Below, piece by piece: positions 52,390-61,646 of a DNA stretch of 64,000 nt (positions are counted from its first letter, which is position 1; the number at the start of each line of letters is the position of its first letter). The position numbers were made by a program, and so were the translations under genes. Source of the stretch: an uncultured Draconibacterium sp. (GTDB lineage Bacteria; Bacteroidota; Bacteroidia; Bacteroidales; Prolixibacteraceae); NCBI RefSeq assembly GCF_913060805.1, contig NZ_CAJXTC010000003.1:62001-126000 (forward strand), read 5' to 3'. The notes beneath the pieces were generated by a model, which had not been told where the DNA came from, ran no database searches, and saw only the letters and a list, made by a program, of their open reading frames with translations.

Positions 52390-52956
52390 ATGTCAGTTAC
52401 TGAAATTATAAAAAACCGAAGAGCGACACCGCCACGTTTATTTGCAAAAAAAGACTTGCCAAACGGCTCGGTGGAGGAGTTGCTGAGAAGTGCCAACTGG
52501 GCACCAAATCATAAAAAAACGGAACCCTGGCGATTTAAAGTGTACCGTGGCGAAGCCAAAGCCAAACTGGCTGCCGATGCCAAAGCCTTACTGCTGGAAA
52601 AACAAAAGGAAGGATATCCGGTTGCTCCGGAGAAAATCGAAAAGTTTGCATCAACCATTGAGCGTGTACCTGTGGCAATTGCGGTAATTTTGCAGCCTGA
52701 TTCTGCCGGTCGTTTACCGGAGTGGGAAGAAATTGCGGCGGTTTCTATGGCAGTGCAAAATATGTGGTTAACAGCAACTGAAATGGATCTGGCTGCCTTT
52801 TGGGCAACGCCGGGTTTTATCGAGTTGTTCGATGAATTGCTTGAGCTGGAAAACAACCAAAAAAGTATGGGCTTCTTTTACGTTGGGCAGGTAATGATGG
52901 ATTTTCCTTCGCCGGGACGTCGAGACTGGAAGGAAAAAATTGAATGGAAAGATTGA
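52390..52956 (+). CDS. Nitroreductase family FMN oxidoreductase
   Basis: 188 residues, like the small YdjA type. 'IIKNRRATPPRLF' at the N terminus and 'RSANWAPNHKKTEPWRF' match the FMN-binding segments; the middle has 'AAVSMAVQNMWLTATEMDLAAFWATPG' and the C terminus 'VGQVMMDFPSPGRR'. Enzymes of this family reduce nitro compounds or quinones with NAD(P)H; the natural substrate is unknown. Cytoplasmic, perhaps co-transcribed with the small secreted protein 35 nt downstream. The gap 52150-52389 holds nothing I recognise. Confidence 0.9.
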   Translation: MSVTEIIKNRRATPPRLFAKKDLPNGSVEELLRSANWAPNHKKTEPWRFKVYRGEAKAKLAADAKALLLEKQKEGYPVAPEKIEKFASTIERVPVAIAVILQPDSAGRLPEWEEIAAVSMAVQNMWLTATEMDLAAFWATPGFIELFDELLELENNQKSMGFFYVGQVMMDFPSPGRRDWKEKIEWKD

Positions 52957-52991
52957 AATTGTTACCTTCAGCTTTTCAAAAATTCTGAATC

Positions 52992-53468
52992 ATGCGTATA
53001 CTGGGAGTCTTTTTATTTCTTGTCATGTGTTTCACTGCACTGGCACAAACCGATCAGGATTTATCAACTTTGGTTGACGGGAAAGATTTTCCGAATCCTG
53101 TTTTTATTTCACCTGATCCGCCAAAGCCGATTAAAGGCTGGGAAATGACAAGTGTATCGGAAGAAAAGGTGCTAAAAGGAGAATATCCCGGTGAGATTAT
53201 CAAATTCAGATTTAAAGGAACTGCTATTGGTATTTTGGTATACTCCGACAACAATTCAGGAATTATTGAGTATAGCCTTGATGGACAACCCTGGTTTGAG
53301 TTGGATGTTTTTTCAAATCAGCAGGATGCAACATTAAAAGGTTTTACGCTGGATAAAGATTTAAAAAACAGAAAGCACACACTGCAAATTCGGATTGTCG
53401 AAAAGCGGAATCCTGAAAGTTCAGGAACCAGCATTGCATTACGATCATTTTATTTCAACAAAGAATAA
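52992..53468 (+). CDS. Small secreted jelly-roll-like protein, unknown
   Basis: 158 residues. Signal peptide about 1-19 ('LGVFLFLVMCFTALAQ'). The mature part reads as a single beta-sandwich: 'GEIIKFRFKGTAIGILVYSDNNSG', 'IEYSLDGQPWFELDVF', 'KNRKHTLQIRIVEKRNPESSGTSIALRSFYF'. This resembles the N-terminal jelly-roll of bacterial SGNH-type carbohydrate esterases, but no GDS or other catalytic block follows. It could bind glycans on its own or be a truncated esterase. I would not assign a function. Confidence 0.7.
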   Translation: MRILGVFLFLVMCFTALAQTDQDLSTLVDGKDFPNPVFISPDPPKPIKGWEMTSVSEEKVLKGEYPGEIIKFRFKGTAIGILVYSDNNSGIIEYSLDGQPWFELDVFSNQQDATLKGFTLDKDLKNRKHTLQIRIVEKRNPESSGTSIALRSFYFNKE

Positions 53469-53498
53469 AAATGGAGCTTCATTTGAAGCTCATTTTTC
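53467..53498. terminator. Bidirectional terminator
   Basis: AAAAATGGAGCTTC (53467-53480) pairs with GAAGCTCATTTTT (53485-53497) with one bulged G. It separates the convergent jelly-roll and pepD genes and has A and T runs on both sides. Confidence 0.75.
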
Positions 53499-53505
53499 TT
53501 GTATT

Positions 53506-54960
53506 CTATTTTATGTTTTCAAGCACATCAACCAGGTGTTTCCAAAACTTTTCAGTGGTTGAAATGTCCAGCCTTTCATCGGGCGAGTGAGCTCCTTTTA
53601 TAGTTGGCCCAAAAGATACCATGTCGAGGTGTGGGTACTTCTCGAGGAACAATCCGCATTCCAATCCGGCATGAATAGAGCGAACAACCGGTTCGTTACC
53701 AAATAGCTTTTTGTAAGACTCAACTGTGGTTTTTAAAATGTCAGAATTCGGATTTGGCGTCCAACCCGGATAACCGTCGCTATGTTTTACCGTGGCTCCG
53801 GCAAGGTTGAAAACAGCTTTTACGGTTTCGGCGGCATAATATTTTCGTCCTTCAATTTCGCTGCGCTGACTGGTAGTTACTTCTATTTTATTGTCGTTAG
53901 TAAATTTAACCGAAGCCAGGTTGGTTGAGGTTTCCACCATGTCTTCCATACGCGAACTCATTTCCAAAACACCATGCGGACAAGCATAAACAGCATTTAA
54001 AAGTTTGTTTTGTGTATCTGCATCAACCACAAAAGTCGGTAGTTCAACTTCTATACAAGTGATTTCCAGTTTTGGCTCTGCAAACTGAAATTCATCTTTT
54101 ATCGAAGCCGCCATTTTGTTGAATGAAGCCAACACTTCATCTTTTTTATCGACAGGAATTGTGATAATTCCATAAGCTTCGCGGGCAATGGCATTACGTA
54201 GATTTCCGCCGTTAAATTCTGCAAGACGGATTTCAAAATCCTCGTTCCAGTTCCACAAAAAGCGGTTGAGGATTTTGTTAGCGTTTCCACGGTTTTTGTG
54301 AATATCGTCGCCAGAGTGACCACCTAAAAGTCCGCTAACTGATATTTTTAAACCGATTGCGTTTTCGGGAGTTTCTTCCTGTTGGAAATCAAAAGTAGCG
54401 AGCGTATCTATTCCTCCGGCGCACCCTATAAATAGTTCACCTTCGTCTTCCGAATCGAGGTTTAACAAAACAGAACCTGAAAGAAAGCCCGGCTGCAAAT
54501 TAAAAGCCCCTGTTAATCCGGTTTCTTCGTCAACGGTAATCAGACATTCAATTGGGCCGTGTTTTAACTCATTTGAAGCCAGCACCGCCAGTTGCGCTGC
54601 AATACCAATTCCGCAATCGGCTCCCAGTGTTGTTCCGTTTGCTTTCACCCACCCGTCAACAATCATCGGCTCAATGGCGTCATTATCAAAATCAAATTCC
54701 TGGTCCGAATTTTTTTCGCAAACCATGTCCATATGCGTTTGAAGAATAACGGTTGGCGCCTGCTCCATGCCTTTACTGGCAGGCTTTTTTATCACTACAT
54801 TCCCAATTTTATCAGTGTTTGCTTCCAGTTTATTTTGCTTTGCAAAATCAAGTAAATATTGTCTTATCTTCTCCTCTTTTTTCGATGGCCGTGGTACCTG
54901 GCAAATCTCCTCGAAATAGTTAAAAAGAGGTTGCGGTTTTAACGCTGCTAATGTTTTCAT
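53506..54960 (-). CDS. pepD: Aminoacyl-histidine dipeptidase (M20C)
   Basis: 484 residues, the family length. Di-zinc peptidase that cleaves Xaa-His dipeptides and other dipeptides. Seen: 'HMDMVCEKN' (first metal His and Asp), 'TTLGADCGIGIAA' (bridging Asp), 'TVDEETGLTGA' (catalytic Glu and ligand), 'GGHSGDDIHKNRGNA' in the lid region, and 'KGAHSPDERLDI' (last His ligand). Cytoplasmic; transcribed alone and convergent with the preceding gene. Confidence 0.95.
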   Translation of the reverse strand: MKTLAALKPQPLFNYFEEICQVPRPSKKEEKIRQYLLDFAKQNKLEANTDKIGNVVIKKPASKGMEQAPTVILQTHMDMVCEKNSDQEFDFDNDAIEPMIVDGWVKANGTTLGADCGIGIAAQLAVLASNELKHGPIECLITVDEETGLTGAFNLQPGFLSGSVLLNLDSEDEGELFIGCAGGIDTLATFDFQQEETPENAIGLKISVSGLLGGHSGDDIHKNRGNANKILNRFLWNWNEDFEIRLAEFNGGNLRNAIAREAYGIITIPVDKKDEVLASFNKMAASIKDEFQFAEPKLEITCIEVELPTFVVDADTQNKLLNAVYACPHGVLEMSSRMEDMVETSTNLASVKFTNDNKIEVTTSQRSEIEGRKYYAAETVKAVFNLAGATVKHSDGYPGWTPNPNSDILKTTVESYKKLFGNEPVVRSIHAGLECGLFLEKYPHLDMVSFGPTIKGAHSPDERLDISTTEKFWKHLVDVLENIK

Positions 54961-55040
54961 TTTCTAGAAATTTAGAAGTACAAAGTTGGAAAAATGAAAG
55001 GAAAAATTTGTTGACAGATGACAGGTCTGAAATCGGTTAG

Positions 55041-55640
55041 TTAATACGAGTGTTTCCCGGTATCCCAGCCTTTTTTACTTAATAGTTTTTCGCCAGATTC
55101 TATTGCTCCGCTCTCAATTTCTGTACCCATCGAATCGTTCCATCGGTTGAGATAGCCAAACAAAGCAACCACTCCGGTTATTTCCACTATCTCGCCTTCA
55201 TCCCAATACTTTCTTAAGTTTTCTGCAATTTGGTCGTCAACACTATTTGGAATAATAGACGCTGCAAATGCAAAATCAAGTGCTGCACGTTCAGCTTCAG
55301 AAAAGGCCGGCTGCGTTTTATATTCCCAAATGTTATCGAGTTTTTCCTGTTCGGCGCCGTAACGTTCTGCAGCTCTGATGGCGTGTGCCTGGCAATAACG
55401 ACAGCCTGCGGCATTGCTGCTAATGTAGGCAATCATTCGTTTCAAAGCACTGGTAACACGTCCCTGGTTTTCCATCACAGCCTTGTTCATTTCGATAAAT
55501 GCATAAGCAATGCGCGGCCGGTGATGCATGGTTTTTACGCTGTTGGGACAAAATCCAAGTGTCTCTTCGTAAAATTCGATCAGTTGTTGTAATTCAGGAT
55601 CAGAATCTCCGGTTTTTGGAGCTACAAGTGGTTGTTTCAT
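55041..55640 (-). CDS. Carboxymuconolactone decarboxylase/AhpD-like protein
   Basis: 199 residues. All-alpha protein with the AhpD-type redox motif: Cys80-x-x-Cys83 in 'AGCRYCQAHA' with His87 two to four residues on. The motif makes thiol-disulfide or peroxidase chemistry likelier than lactone decarboxylation, despite the family name. Ends 'GWDTGKHSY'. It lies 11 nt after the AI-2E transporter gene on the same strand, so the two are probably an operon. Confidence 0.9.
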   Translation of the reverse strand: MKQPLVAPKTGDSDPELQQLIEFYEETLGFCPNSVKTMHHRPRIAYAFIEMNKAVMENQGRVTSALKRMIAYISSNAAGCRYCQAHAIRAAERYGAEQEKLDNIWEYKTQPAFSEAERAALDFAFAASIIPNSVDDQIAENLRKYWDEGEIVEITGVVALFGYLNRWNDSMGTEIESGAIESGEKLLSKKGWDTGKHSY

Positions 55641-55651
55641 TTTCTAAAAAA

Positions 55652-56683
55652 TTATTCGTTAATGGTTCCTCGCTGGCTTAATAGAATGGCGAACGGACGT
55701 GTGCCCGGAAATTCCGACATTATAATTATCAGTATAACAGTGATTGGTACACTTAAAAGCATGCCTGAAATTCCCCAGATCACGCCCCAAATGGCCAGCG
55801 TTAGAAATACTACCAGCGGGCTGATGTTTAACGTGTTTCCCATTAGTTTCGGTTCAATGAAGTTGCCAACTACCATTTGAATGGCGCCAACAATGGAGAG
55901 AACCAATATTCCCGGAGTGATTTCGCCAAACTGCAGGATGGCAAATATTGCAGGAAAGGCTGTTGCAATCAATGATCCGATAGTTGGAATAAAATTGAGA
56001 ACAAAGATCAGAAAGGCCCAGAAAATTGGTGCATCGATACCAATAAAAAGTAAGGCAAAATAACTCAGAAAACCAGTTAAGAGACTGGTCAGGGTTTTCA
56101 ACGCAACATAGTTTCCAATGGAGTGATCAATTTTATCGACCAGTTTTTTTACGTGCTCATGACGTTCTTTATCCGGGTACATGGCCTTTAACTTCTTCGG
56201 AAAAATCGGCTCTTCCAACAGTAAAAACAGGAGGTAAAGTAACACGGTGAATGCGTTTCCAAACAACCCTGTTAAAGTGCTTAACAGCGACGAAAGAATA
56301 CTCCCGAAGTTCAGATCTTTTGCAAAATTTCCGGCCATATTCATGAGGTCGATATCGAATTGCTGGTTGATCTGCTGAGCTATCTTATTTACGTTGGCTT
56401 CGTAAACCGGCAAGGTTGTCGACAGCGTTTTAATGTTTTTTGAGATCATGGTAACGGCAAGTGTCAAAAAGCCAATCAATACCAATGCCGAAAACAGGGT
56501 GATGATCCATTTGGGCATGCGGCCAATGAATTTCACTTTCACCAGTAATTTTTTAATTACCCGGATGAGGAACCAAAACAGAATGGCCAAAATAAACGGG
56601 ATAATAATTGACTGGGCGTAAATACAAACCACAACAATTGTGATAAGGACTAAGAAAATGTAGATTTTTTTGCTTGTTTCCAT
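55652..56683 (-). CDS. AI-2E family transporter
   Basis: 343 residues with about eight hydrophobic helices. Family signs are 'IIIPFILAILFWFLI' near the N terminus, a soluble insert (about 90-135), 'FLNFIPTIGSLIATAFPAI'-like text, and 'VVGNFIEPKLMGNTLNISPLVVFLTLAIWGVIWG'. Members include TqsA (AI-2 export) and Na+/H+ antiporters; specificity cannot be read. First gene of a two-gene unit with the AhpD-like gene; it diverges from the sialate esterase gene. Confidence 0.92.
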   Translation of the reverse strand: METSKKIYIFLVLITIVVVCIYAQSIIIPFILAILFWFLIRVIKKLLVKVKFIGRMPKWIITLFSALVLIGFLTLAVTMISKNIKTLSTTLPVYEANVNKIAQQINQQFDIDLMNMAGNFAKDLNFGSILSSLLSTLTGLFGNAFTVLLYLLFLLLEEPIFPKKLKAMYPDKERHEHVKKLVDKIDHSIGNYVALKTLTSLLTGFLSYFALLFIGIDAPIFWAFLIFVLNFIPTIGSLIATAFPAIFAILQFGEITPGILVLSIVGAIQMVVGNFIEPKLMGNTLNISPLVVFLTLAIWGVIWGISGMLLSVPITVILIIIMSEFPGTRPFAILLSQRGTINE

Positions 56684-56748
56684 GATCAGCGATTATTTGG
56701 GGAAAATACAAAAAACTTTGTTGCCTGTTTGTTATTGCTTAAATTTTG

Positions 56749-56756
56749 TATGTTTG
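56749..56756 (+). promoter_or_regulatory. -7 box of the sialate esterase gene
   Basis: TATGTTTG matches TAnnTTTG; TTTG at 56728-56731 lies 17 nt upstream, slightly close for a -33 element. The ATG is 26 nt downstream. Confidence 0.5.
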
Positions 56757-56781
56757 TTGTAGTTTTTACAATAAGTATGCT

Positions 56782-58731
56782 ATGACCTTTAAAATTAAAG
56801 AACTTACCGGACTTTTAACCCTCCTCCTGTTATCAGTTTCATTACATGCACAAGTGTCGCTTCCATATGTTTTTAGCGATCATATGATTCTGCAACGCGA
56901 AAAGCCGATTCCTGTTTGGGGATGGGGAACACCCGGAGCAGATTTAACTATAACCTTTGCTGGGCAGGAAGTATTGACGACCACCGATGAAGATGGAAAG
57001 TGGAGGATAAATTTGGTGAAAATGGAAGCCGGTGGTCCTTATGAAATGAAAGTTTACGAAGGTGAAAATGAGGAGGCATCAGTCGTTTTTCAGGATGTGT
57101 TGATAGGTGATGTGTGGTTCGCATCAGGGCAATCGAATATGGAATGGCAGGTGCAGCAGGCTGATGGTGCTGATGAGGAAATACCGGCAGCTTTAAACGA
57201 AAAGATTCGTCTGTTTAATGTGCCTCACGATATAAGTATCACTCCGCTGGATAATACTCTGGAAACTGCGTGGAAAGTTTGTGATTCGACCAGTGTTGGA
57301 GAAGCTTCGGCAGTGGCCTATTATTTTGCCAAGAAATTGCAACAAACCACTAATATTCCTATTGGTATTTTACAAAGTAGTTGGGGTGGAACGCCGGTTG
57401 AAGCATGGACCAGCCGCGAGATGTTGCTTTCGGAACCGGTGATGCAAAATAAAGTATTGCAGAATGATACGGTTACTGAAGATCATTTTGTAAAAGATAG
57501 TCTTAATCTGGTCAAGTTCTGGGATATCGTTTACAATCCAAAAAATGGAATGGACACCATAATTCCTAATCCTGATTTTAAGGACGGTGACTGGAAAACA
57601 GTAACTGTGCCGGGTAATGTTAGCGAATGGGAACCTGAGTTTTACGAGGGCATGATCTGGTTGCGAAAAACAATCGAATTGGATGCGCAGTTTGTTGGCA
57701 AAGAATTGACTTTGAATCTTGGACATCCGGAAATGAATTACTCGCTGTATTTCAACGGAGCTGAAATCTGTAAAACACAGTGGAATGCCAATCTTACCCA
57801 CGATTATAAAATTCCTGCAGCGTTGTTACAAAAAGGTGAAAATACCATTGCATTACGAATGGCTGCTTTGTGGGGAGGGGGAGGAATCAATCCTCCGGCT
57901 GAAGAGATTTATCTGAGCAACGGTGCTGAAAAAATAAGTCTCACCGGCGAATGGAAATACAAAAAGGATCTGGAACAAACGATTCCGACCATTCATAACT
58001 TTCAGTACTATCCATCTTATTTATATAACGCGATGATTAATCCTGTTGTGCCATATGGTTTAGCCGGTTTTATCTGGTACCAGGGGGAGGCAAACGAAAA
58101 TATGGCTTACGATTACAGAATGCTTTTACCGTTGATGATCAACGATTGGCGGATACGTTGGCAGCAAGGATTTTTGCCATTTCTGTGGGTGCAGTTACCT
58201 AATTATATGAAAAAGGATGCTAAACCGGCTGATGGGAAATGGGCCGTATTGCGTGAGTCGCAAACCAAAACTCTACAGTTGCCAAATACCGGAATGGCTT
58301 GTATAATTGAATTGGGAGAAACAGATAATATTCACCCCACCAATAAAACTGATGTGGGAAATCGTTTGGCAGCGGTGGCTCAAAAACTGGTTTATAACAT
58401 GGATGTTCAGGCATCCGGACCGGTTATGAAATACTACAAAATTGAGGGCAACAAAATCCGCATTCAGTTTACTGAAATTGCGGACGGATTATCTACATCG
58501 GACGGCGAAGCAATTACAGGTTTTGCCGTTGCCGGTGAAGATCAAAAGTTTTATTGGGCCGATGCAAAAATTGTTGCTGATGAAATTATTGTAAGTGCCA
58601 AAGAAGTAGAGAACCCGGTTGCAGTGCGCTATGCATGGGCAAATAATCCGGATTGTAATTTGGTTAACAGTGCGGGATTGCCGGCGCTTCCGTTCCGCAC
58701 CGATAATTGGAGAGTCATCACTCAAAAATAA
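56782..58731 (+). CDS. Sialate O-acetylesterase family (SASA) protein
   Basis: 649 residues from the ATG at 56782 (the 12-residue TTG extension lies in the promoter). Signal peptide about 1-23. SGNH-type hydrolase with nucleophile Ser118 in 'FASGQSNMEW', a split catalytic domain with an inserted beta-sandwich (about 250-400, 'LRKTIELDAQFVGKELTLNLGHPEMNYSLYFNG'), then 'WYQGEANEN' and the Asp/His block 'ETDNIHPTNKTDVGNRLA'. It removes O-acetyl groups, from sialic acids in the name-giving enzyme, but many Bacteroidota members act on other acetylated sugars. Periplasmic. No neuraminidase genes in view. Confidence 0.93.
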   Translation: MTFKIKELTGLLTLLLLSVSLHAQVSLPYVFSDHMILQREKPIPVWGWGTPGADLTITFAGQEVLTTTDEDGKWRINLVKMEAGGPYEMKVYEGENEEASVVFQDVLIGDVWFASGQSNMEWQVQQADGADEEIPAALNEKIRLFNVPHDISITPLDNTLETAWKVCDSTSVGEASAVAYYFAKKLQQTTNIPIGILQSSWGGTPVEAWTSREMLLSEPVMQNKVLQNDTVTEDHFVKDSLNLVKFWDIVYNPKNGMDTIIPNPDFKDGDWKTVTVPGNVSEWEPEFYEGMIWLRKTIELDAQFVGKELTLNLGHPEMNYSLYFNGAEICKTQWNANLTHDYKIPAALLQKGENTIALRMAALWGGGGINPPAEEIYLSNGAEKISLTGEWKYKKDLEQTIPTIHNFQYYPSYLYNAMINPVVPYGLAGFIWYQGEANENMAYDYRMLLPLMINDWRIRWQQGFLPFLWVQLPNYMKKDAKPADGKWAVLRESQTKTLQLPNTGMACIIELGETDNIHPTNKTDVGNRLAAVAQKLVYNMDVQASGPVMKYYKIEGNKIRIQFTEIADGLSTSDGEAITGFAVAGEDQKFYWADAKIVADEIIVSAKEVENPVAVRYAWANNPDCNLVNSAGLPALPFRTDNWRVITQK

Positions 58732-58740
58732 TACAGGAGA

Positions 58741-59838
58741 TTATTTAAAACCAATAGCAGCCAGTCCCACCCAGTGTTTGGTAGTCGCAATGGCAGTTTT
58801 ACCCATTTTTAAATCCTGCACCGGTATTTCCGGGTGGCTGATTGTCGTTTCATACGCCAGTGGAATTCCTTCCAACGATGCAGCATTGGTAAGCTGCTGA
58901 AAACGGTTGGCCACTTTTAATCCCATCGGAACCGAATACCGGCCACACCACGTCCATTTGTATTCTTTGAAATTGTCAGCCTGAACAGTGTAGTTTATAA
59001 ACTGATCTGTTTTGTCGTTGCTAAGATCTCCGGTGAAACAGTTTGCTATAATTTCGTGCTCGTATTCCATCGCTTTTTCATATCCGATGCTATCGCAGCC
59101 AAAGCGGGCGTAATTATTACCACCCCATTCTTCGCAACCATAATGAACTGCATCGGTTGTTATCAGCAGTGCAATATCTTTTCCCCATTCTAATTGCTGA
59201 GTGCTTGTAATATCTTTTAATGCCGCAGCAAATGATTCAGCAATGCTGTTCATTCGACCTTTTTCCATGTAAGGAACAAGCACGCTTACTATTTCTGTTG
59301 CTTTGTTTTGATGCTGTAGAAATGGAATCATTGACTCTATTGATTGCTCCACAAGTTGCATGCTGTCGTGAACCACATAATATTCGTCCGGCATTTTTTC
59401 CATTAACTGCTCGCGAATTGGAGAAACTTTAACGGTTCCATACGGTCCTTGCCAGGCATCGAAACTATCAAATACAAGTTGGTTTTCGAGTTGAAAATTG
59501 CGGGCTTTGTGTGCCACTCCAAAAATGATCAGTGTTTTTGCCTTCAGGTTTTTCAGCACTGCAGGATATAACCAGCCGGCGTATGCATAGTCGTCGTGCG
59601 GACAGATGGCAGTGCGCCAAACGGTATTTTCTGGTTGCGCTGTTTCTGCTAATTCTTCACCAAACTGCGTTGAAATTCTCGATACGATAGAATCCATCTG
59701 CCAATCGAGATGCGCAAAACCAACAGTGTCTACTACAGGACGAATATTTTGTTTCGCCTGTTGTGTTTTTGTGTTAGTGCTACAACTGCAAATCGCAAGC
59801 AATGCAAACAGACTGAAAAATAAATGGAGTATTTTCAT
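58741..59838 (-). CDS. MEMO family lipoprotein (AmmeMemoRadiSam B-like)
   Basis: 365 residues. Lipobox I-C-S-C (Cys19), so predicted on the outside of the inner membrane or in the outer membrane. The body is a MEMO domain: 'ICPHDDYAYAGWLYPAVLKNLKAKTLIIFGVAHKA' as the counterpart of 'PHAGYxYSG', 'FDAWQGPYGTVKV', 'MQLVEQSIESMIPFLQ' and 'ITTDAVHYG'. MEMO is related to extradiol dioxygenases and in its usual cytoplasmic form travels with AMMECR1 and a radical SAM gene. Here neither partner is present and the protein is exported, which is unusual. Confidence 0.85.
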   Translation of the reverse strand: MKILHLFFSLFALLAICSCSTNTKTQQAKQNIRPVVDTVGFAHLDWQMDSIVSRISTQFGEELAETAQPENTVWRTAICPHDDYAYAGWLYPAVLKNLKAKTLIIFGVAHKARNFQLENQLVFDSFDAWQGPYGTVKVSPIREQLMEKMPDEYYVVHDSMQLVEQSIESMIPFLQHQNKATEIVSVLVPYMEKGRMNSIAESFAAALKDITSTQQLEWGKDIALLITTDAVHYGCEEWGGNNYARFGCDSIGYEKAMEYEHEIIANCFTGDLSNDKTDQFINYTVQADNFKEYKWTWCGRYSVPMGLKVANRFQQLTNAASLEGIPLAYETTISHPEIPVQDLKMGKTAIATTKHWVGLAAIGFK

Positions 59839-59864
59839 AGAACAGATTTTCCGCTAACTAAAGA

Positions 59865-61196
59865 TCAGATGCTGATTTTAGCCGACTCAGCTAATCCCCA
59901 CTCTTCTTTCATGGCAATTCCAAGTTTCTCCAGCTCCGTTAAAATAGGTTCGTAAATGGTTTTAGAAACCGGAATCTGAACACCTTTATCTGTAATTTTT
60001 CCATCCAAAATCATTTTAACAGCAATGGCGGCCGGTAAGCCAACTGTTCGTGCAATGGATGTATCTTCTTTGGTAGCAAAATCCAGCAATCGCGATTTCA
60101 CAACTTCTGTACTTCCGTCGGCATTTTCAACCAAAAACGAGTGGAGCATAATTACCATATCGCGGGCACCTTCGGGCAGCATCATTTTTTTTAGCATCAG
60201 ATCAGTTACCATGTCAAAGTTCGATCCTTCATCCATTGCTACCATATAATCGCTGAAAAGACCCAACCACTCCATCGCTAAAATAGCTGGACTGTCGATC
60301 GGCAATCGCAGGCGTTCAGCAGCTTTCTCTTTTATGTTGGCCGGATATACTTCGAGCTGACGGGCCATAATCTTTTTGTAGGTTTTTCCGGCAAAACTTT
60401 GTTTGTCGTAAGTAAAAAGTCCCAAAGATTTCATGGCGTCCATAATCTGGCACCAATTCGGGTAACGGAAAGTGCCGCGGTACATCGTTGCAACATCTTT
60501 CAATCCGTAAATATCAATGTATGCCAGCGAGTCGCGATTTGGGTAAACCTCCATTTCACTAACTTCGGGGAAATCAATTTTCAATGGATTCTTAAAAAGG
60601 TCTTCTGTTGGTAGCTCAACAACTTTGCCGCCTTTTAAATATTTTGCACCGTTGTTTCCGGCCATGATCACACCTTTTGGCGACCATGAAAATTTGTATT
60701 TAAACGGGTTGTTAGTTTCTTCGGGTGCTGCCAGCGCGCCGCATAACGAGTAAAACTCCTTAATCTTGCCACCTTTGTCCTGCACCTTGTCGATAATTCG
60801 CATGGCAGTCATGTGGTCAAATCCCGGATCTACACCAATCTCATTCAGAATAATAATTCCCGCTTCTTTTGCTTCCGCATCCAATGCTTTCATTTCGTCG
60901 GAAACATACGATGTGGTTACCATGTTTTTTTTGTGTTTGATACACAATTTGGCAACGCTAACATGATGTGCGTATGGCAGCAAACTCACGGTTAAATCGT
61001 GCGATGCAATTAACTGGTCGAGTTGAGTAAGATCATCGGTGGTCCATTGCAGCGCATTGCCGTTGGCGCGGTTTCTGATTAATTTTTCGGCTTTTGCAAT
61101 TGTGCGGCTGGCAATGGTTAATTCTATTTGGTTTTCAAGAATATAATCGGCAAGCGGTTTGGCTACCATTCCGGCGCCAAGTAATAGTACTTTCAT
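59865..61196 (-). CDS. Saccharopine dehydrogenase family protein (LYS9-like)
   Basis: 443 residues. Rossmann 'LLLGAGMVAKPLADYIL' at 4-20, 'SLLPYAHHVSVAKLCIKHKKNMVTTSYVS', 'NEIGVDPGFDHMTAMRIID', 'SLCGALAAPEETNNPFKYKFSWSPKGVI', as in saccharopine dehydrogenase (glutamate-forming) and the C-terminal half of the animal bifunctional enzyme. It would split saccharopine to glutamate and aminoadipate semialdehyde, a step of lysine breakdown. No lysine-ketoglutarate reductase is fused or adjacent. It diverges from a KamA-family gene 633 bp away. Confidence 0.9.
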   Translation of the reverse strand: MKVLLLGAGMVAKPLADYILENQIELTIASRTIAKAEKLIRNRANGNALQWTTDDLTQLDQLIASHDLTVSLLPYAHHVSVAKLCIKHKKNMVTTSYVSDEMKALDAEAKEAGIIILNEIGVDPGFDHMTAMRIIDKVQDKGGKIKEFYSLCGALAAPEETNNPFKYKFSWSPKGVIMAGNNGAKYLKGGKVVELPTEDLFKNPLKIDFPEVSEMEVYPNRDSLAYIDIYGLKDVATMYRGTFRYPNWCQIMDAMKSLGLFTYDKQSFAGKTYKKIMARQLEVYPANIKEKAAERLRLPIDSPAILAMEWLGLFSDYMVAMDEGSNFDMVTDLMLKKMMLPEGARDMVIMLHSFLVENADGSTEVVKSRLLDFATKEDTSIARTVGLPAAIAVKMILDGKITDKGVQIPVSKTIYEPILTELEKLGIAMKEEWGLAESAKISI

Positions 61197-61624
61197 CTTA
61201 TTAAAATTGTTTTTCTAAAAGGCATAAGATGGAACTCGCATGATGGTTATAATGCCTATTTGTGACAATCTTTTTCATGCTCGTTTCATCTTTTCTGCTT
61301 TCTGTTGTTTCCAATTATTCAAACGAAATTTTTATGAATTCGTTCGATAATTTTCACCCTGGTTTTTATCTGAATTTATTGTCCTAATTAAAAAGTAAAT
61401 GGATTTTTAGCTGATTCAATAAATTACTTTTTTTCAGCCCCTTAAGTTGGTGAAAAATTATTTAACAAAAGATGATATCTGCCATTTTTATAAATTATCC
61501 TAAAATTCATGGACTTTTGACATAAAATTTCATAAATTGTGCACATGGTACAATCGTATTCATGTCCTGTATTTTTCTATCAAGGCATGCCTGAATGCCT
61601 CGATGACGATACGGTTTCACATTA

Positions 61625-61646
61625 GCTGCAACCGCAGCATTTTTTA
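61625..61646 (+). terminator. Possible attenuator in the leader of the KamA-like gene
   Basis: GCTGC-AACC-GCAGC (61625-61638) is followed by ATTTTTTATT, the form of an intrinsic terminator on the plus strand, 184 nt before the gene. Two more small hairpins flank it: AGGCAT/ATGCCT (61583-61600) and TTGAC/GTCAA (61661-61674). The remaining part of 61197-61829 has no gene. Confidence 0.45.

Noticed and set aside
59865-61196. Second carboxyspermidine dehydrogenase
   Set aside because: The sequence follows the LYS9 branch ('SLCGALAAPEETNNP') rather than the LYS1-like polyamine branch seen at 48227-49420, and it is not next to polyamine genes.
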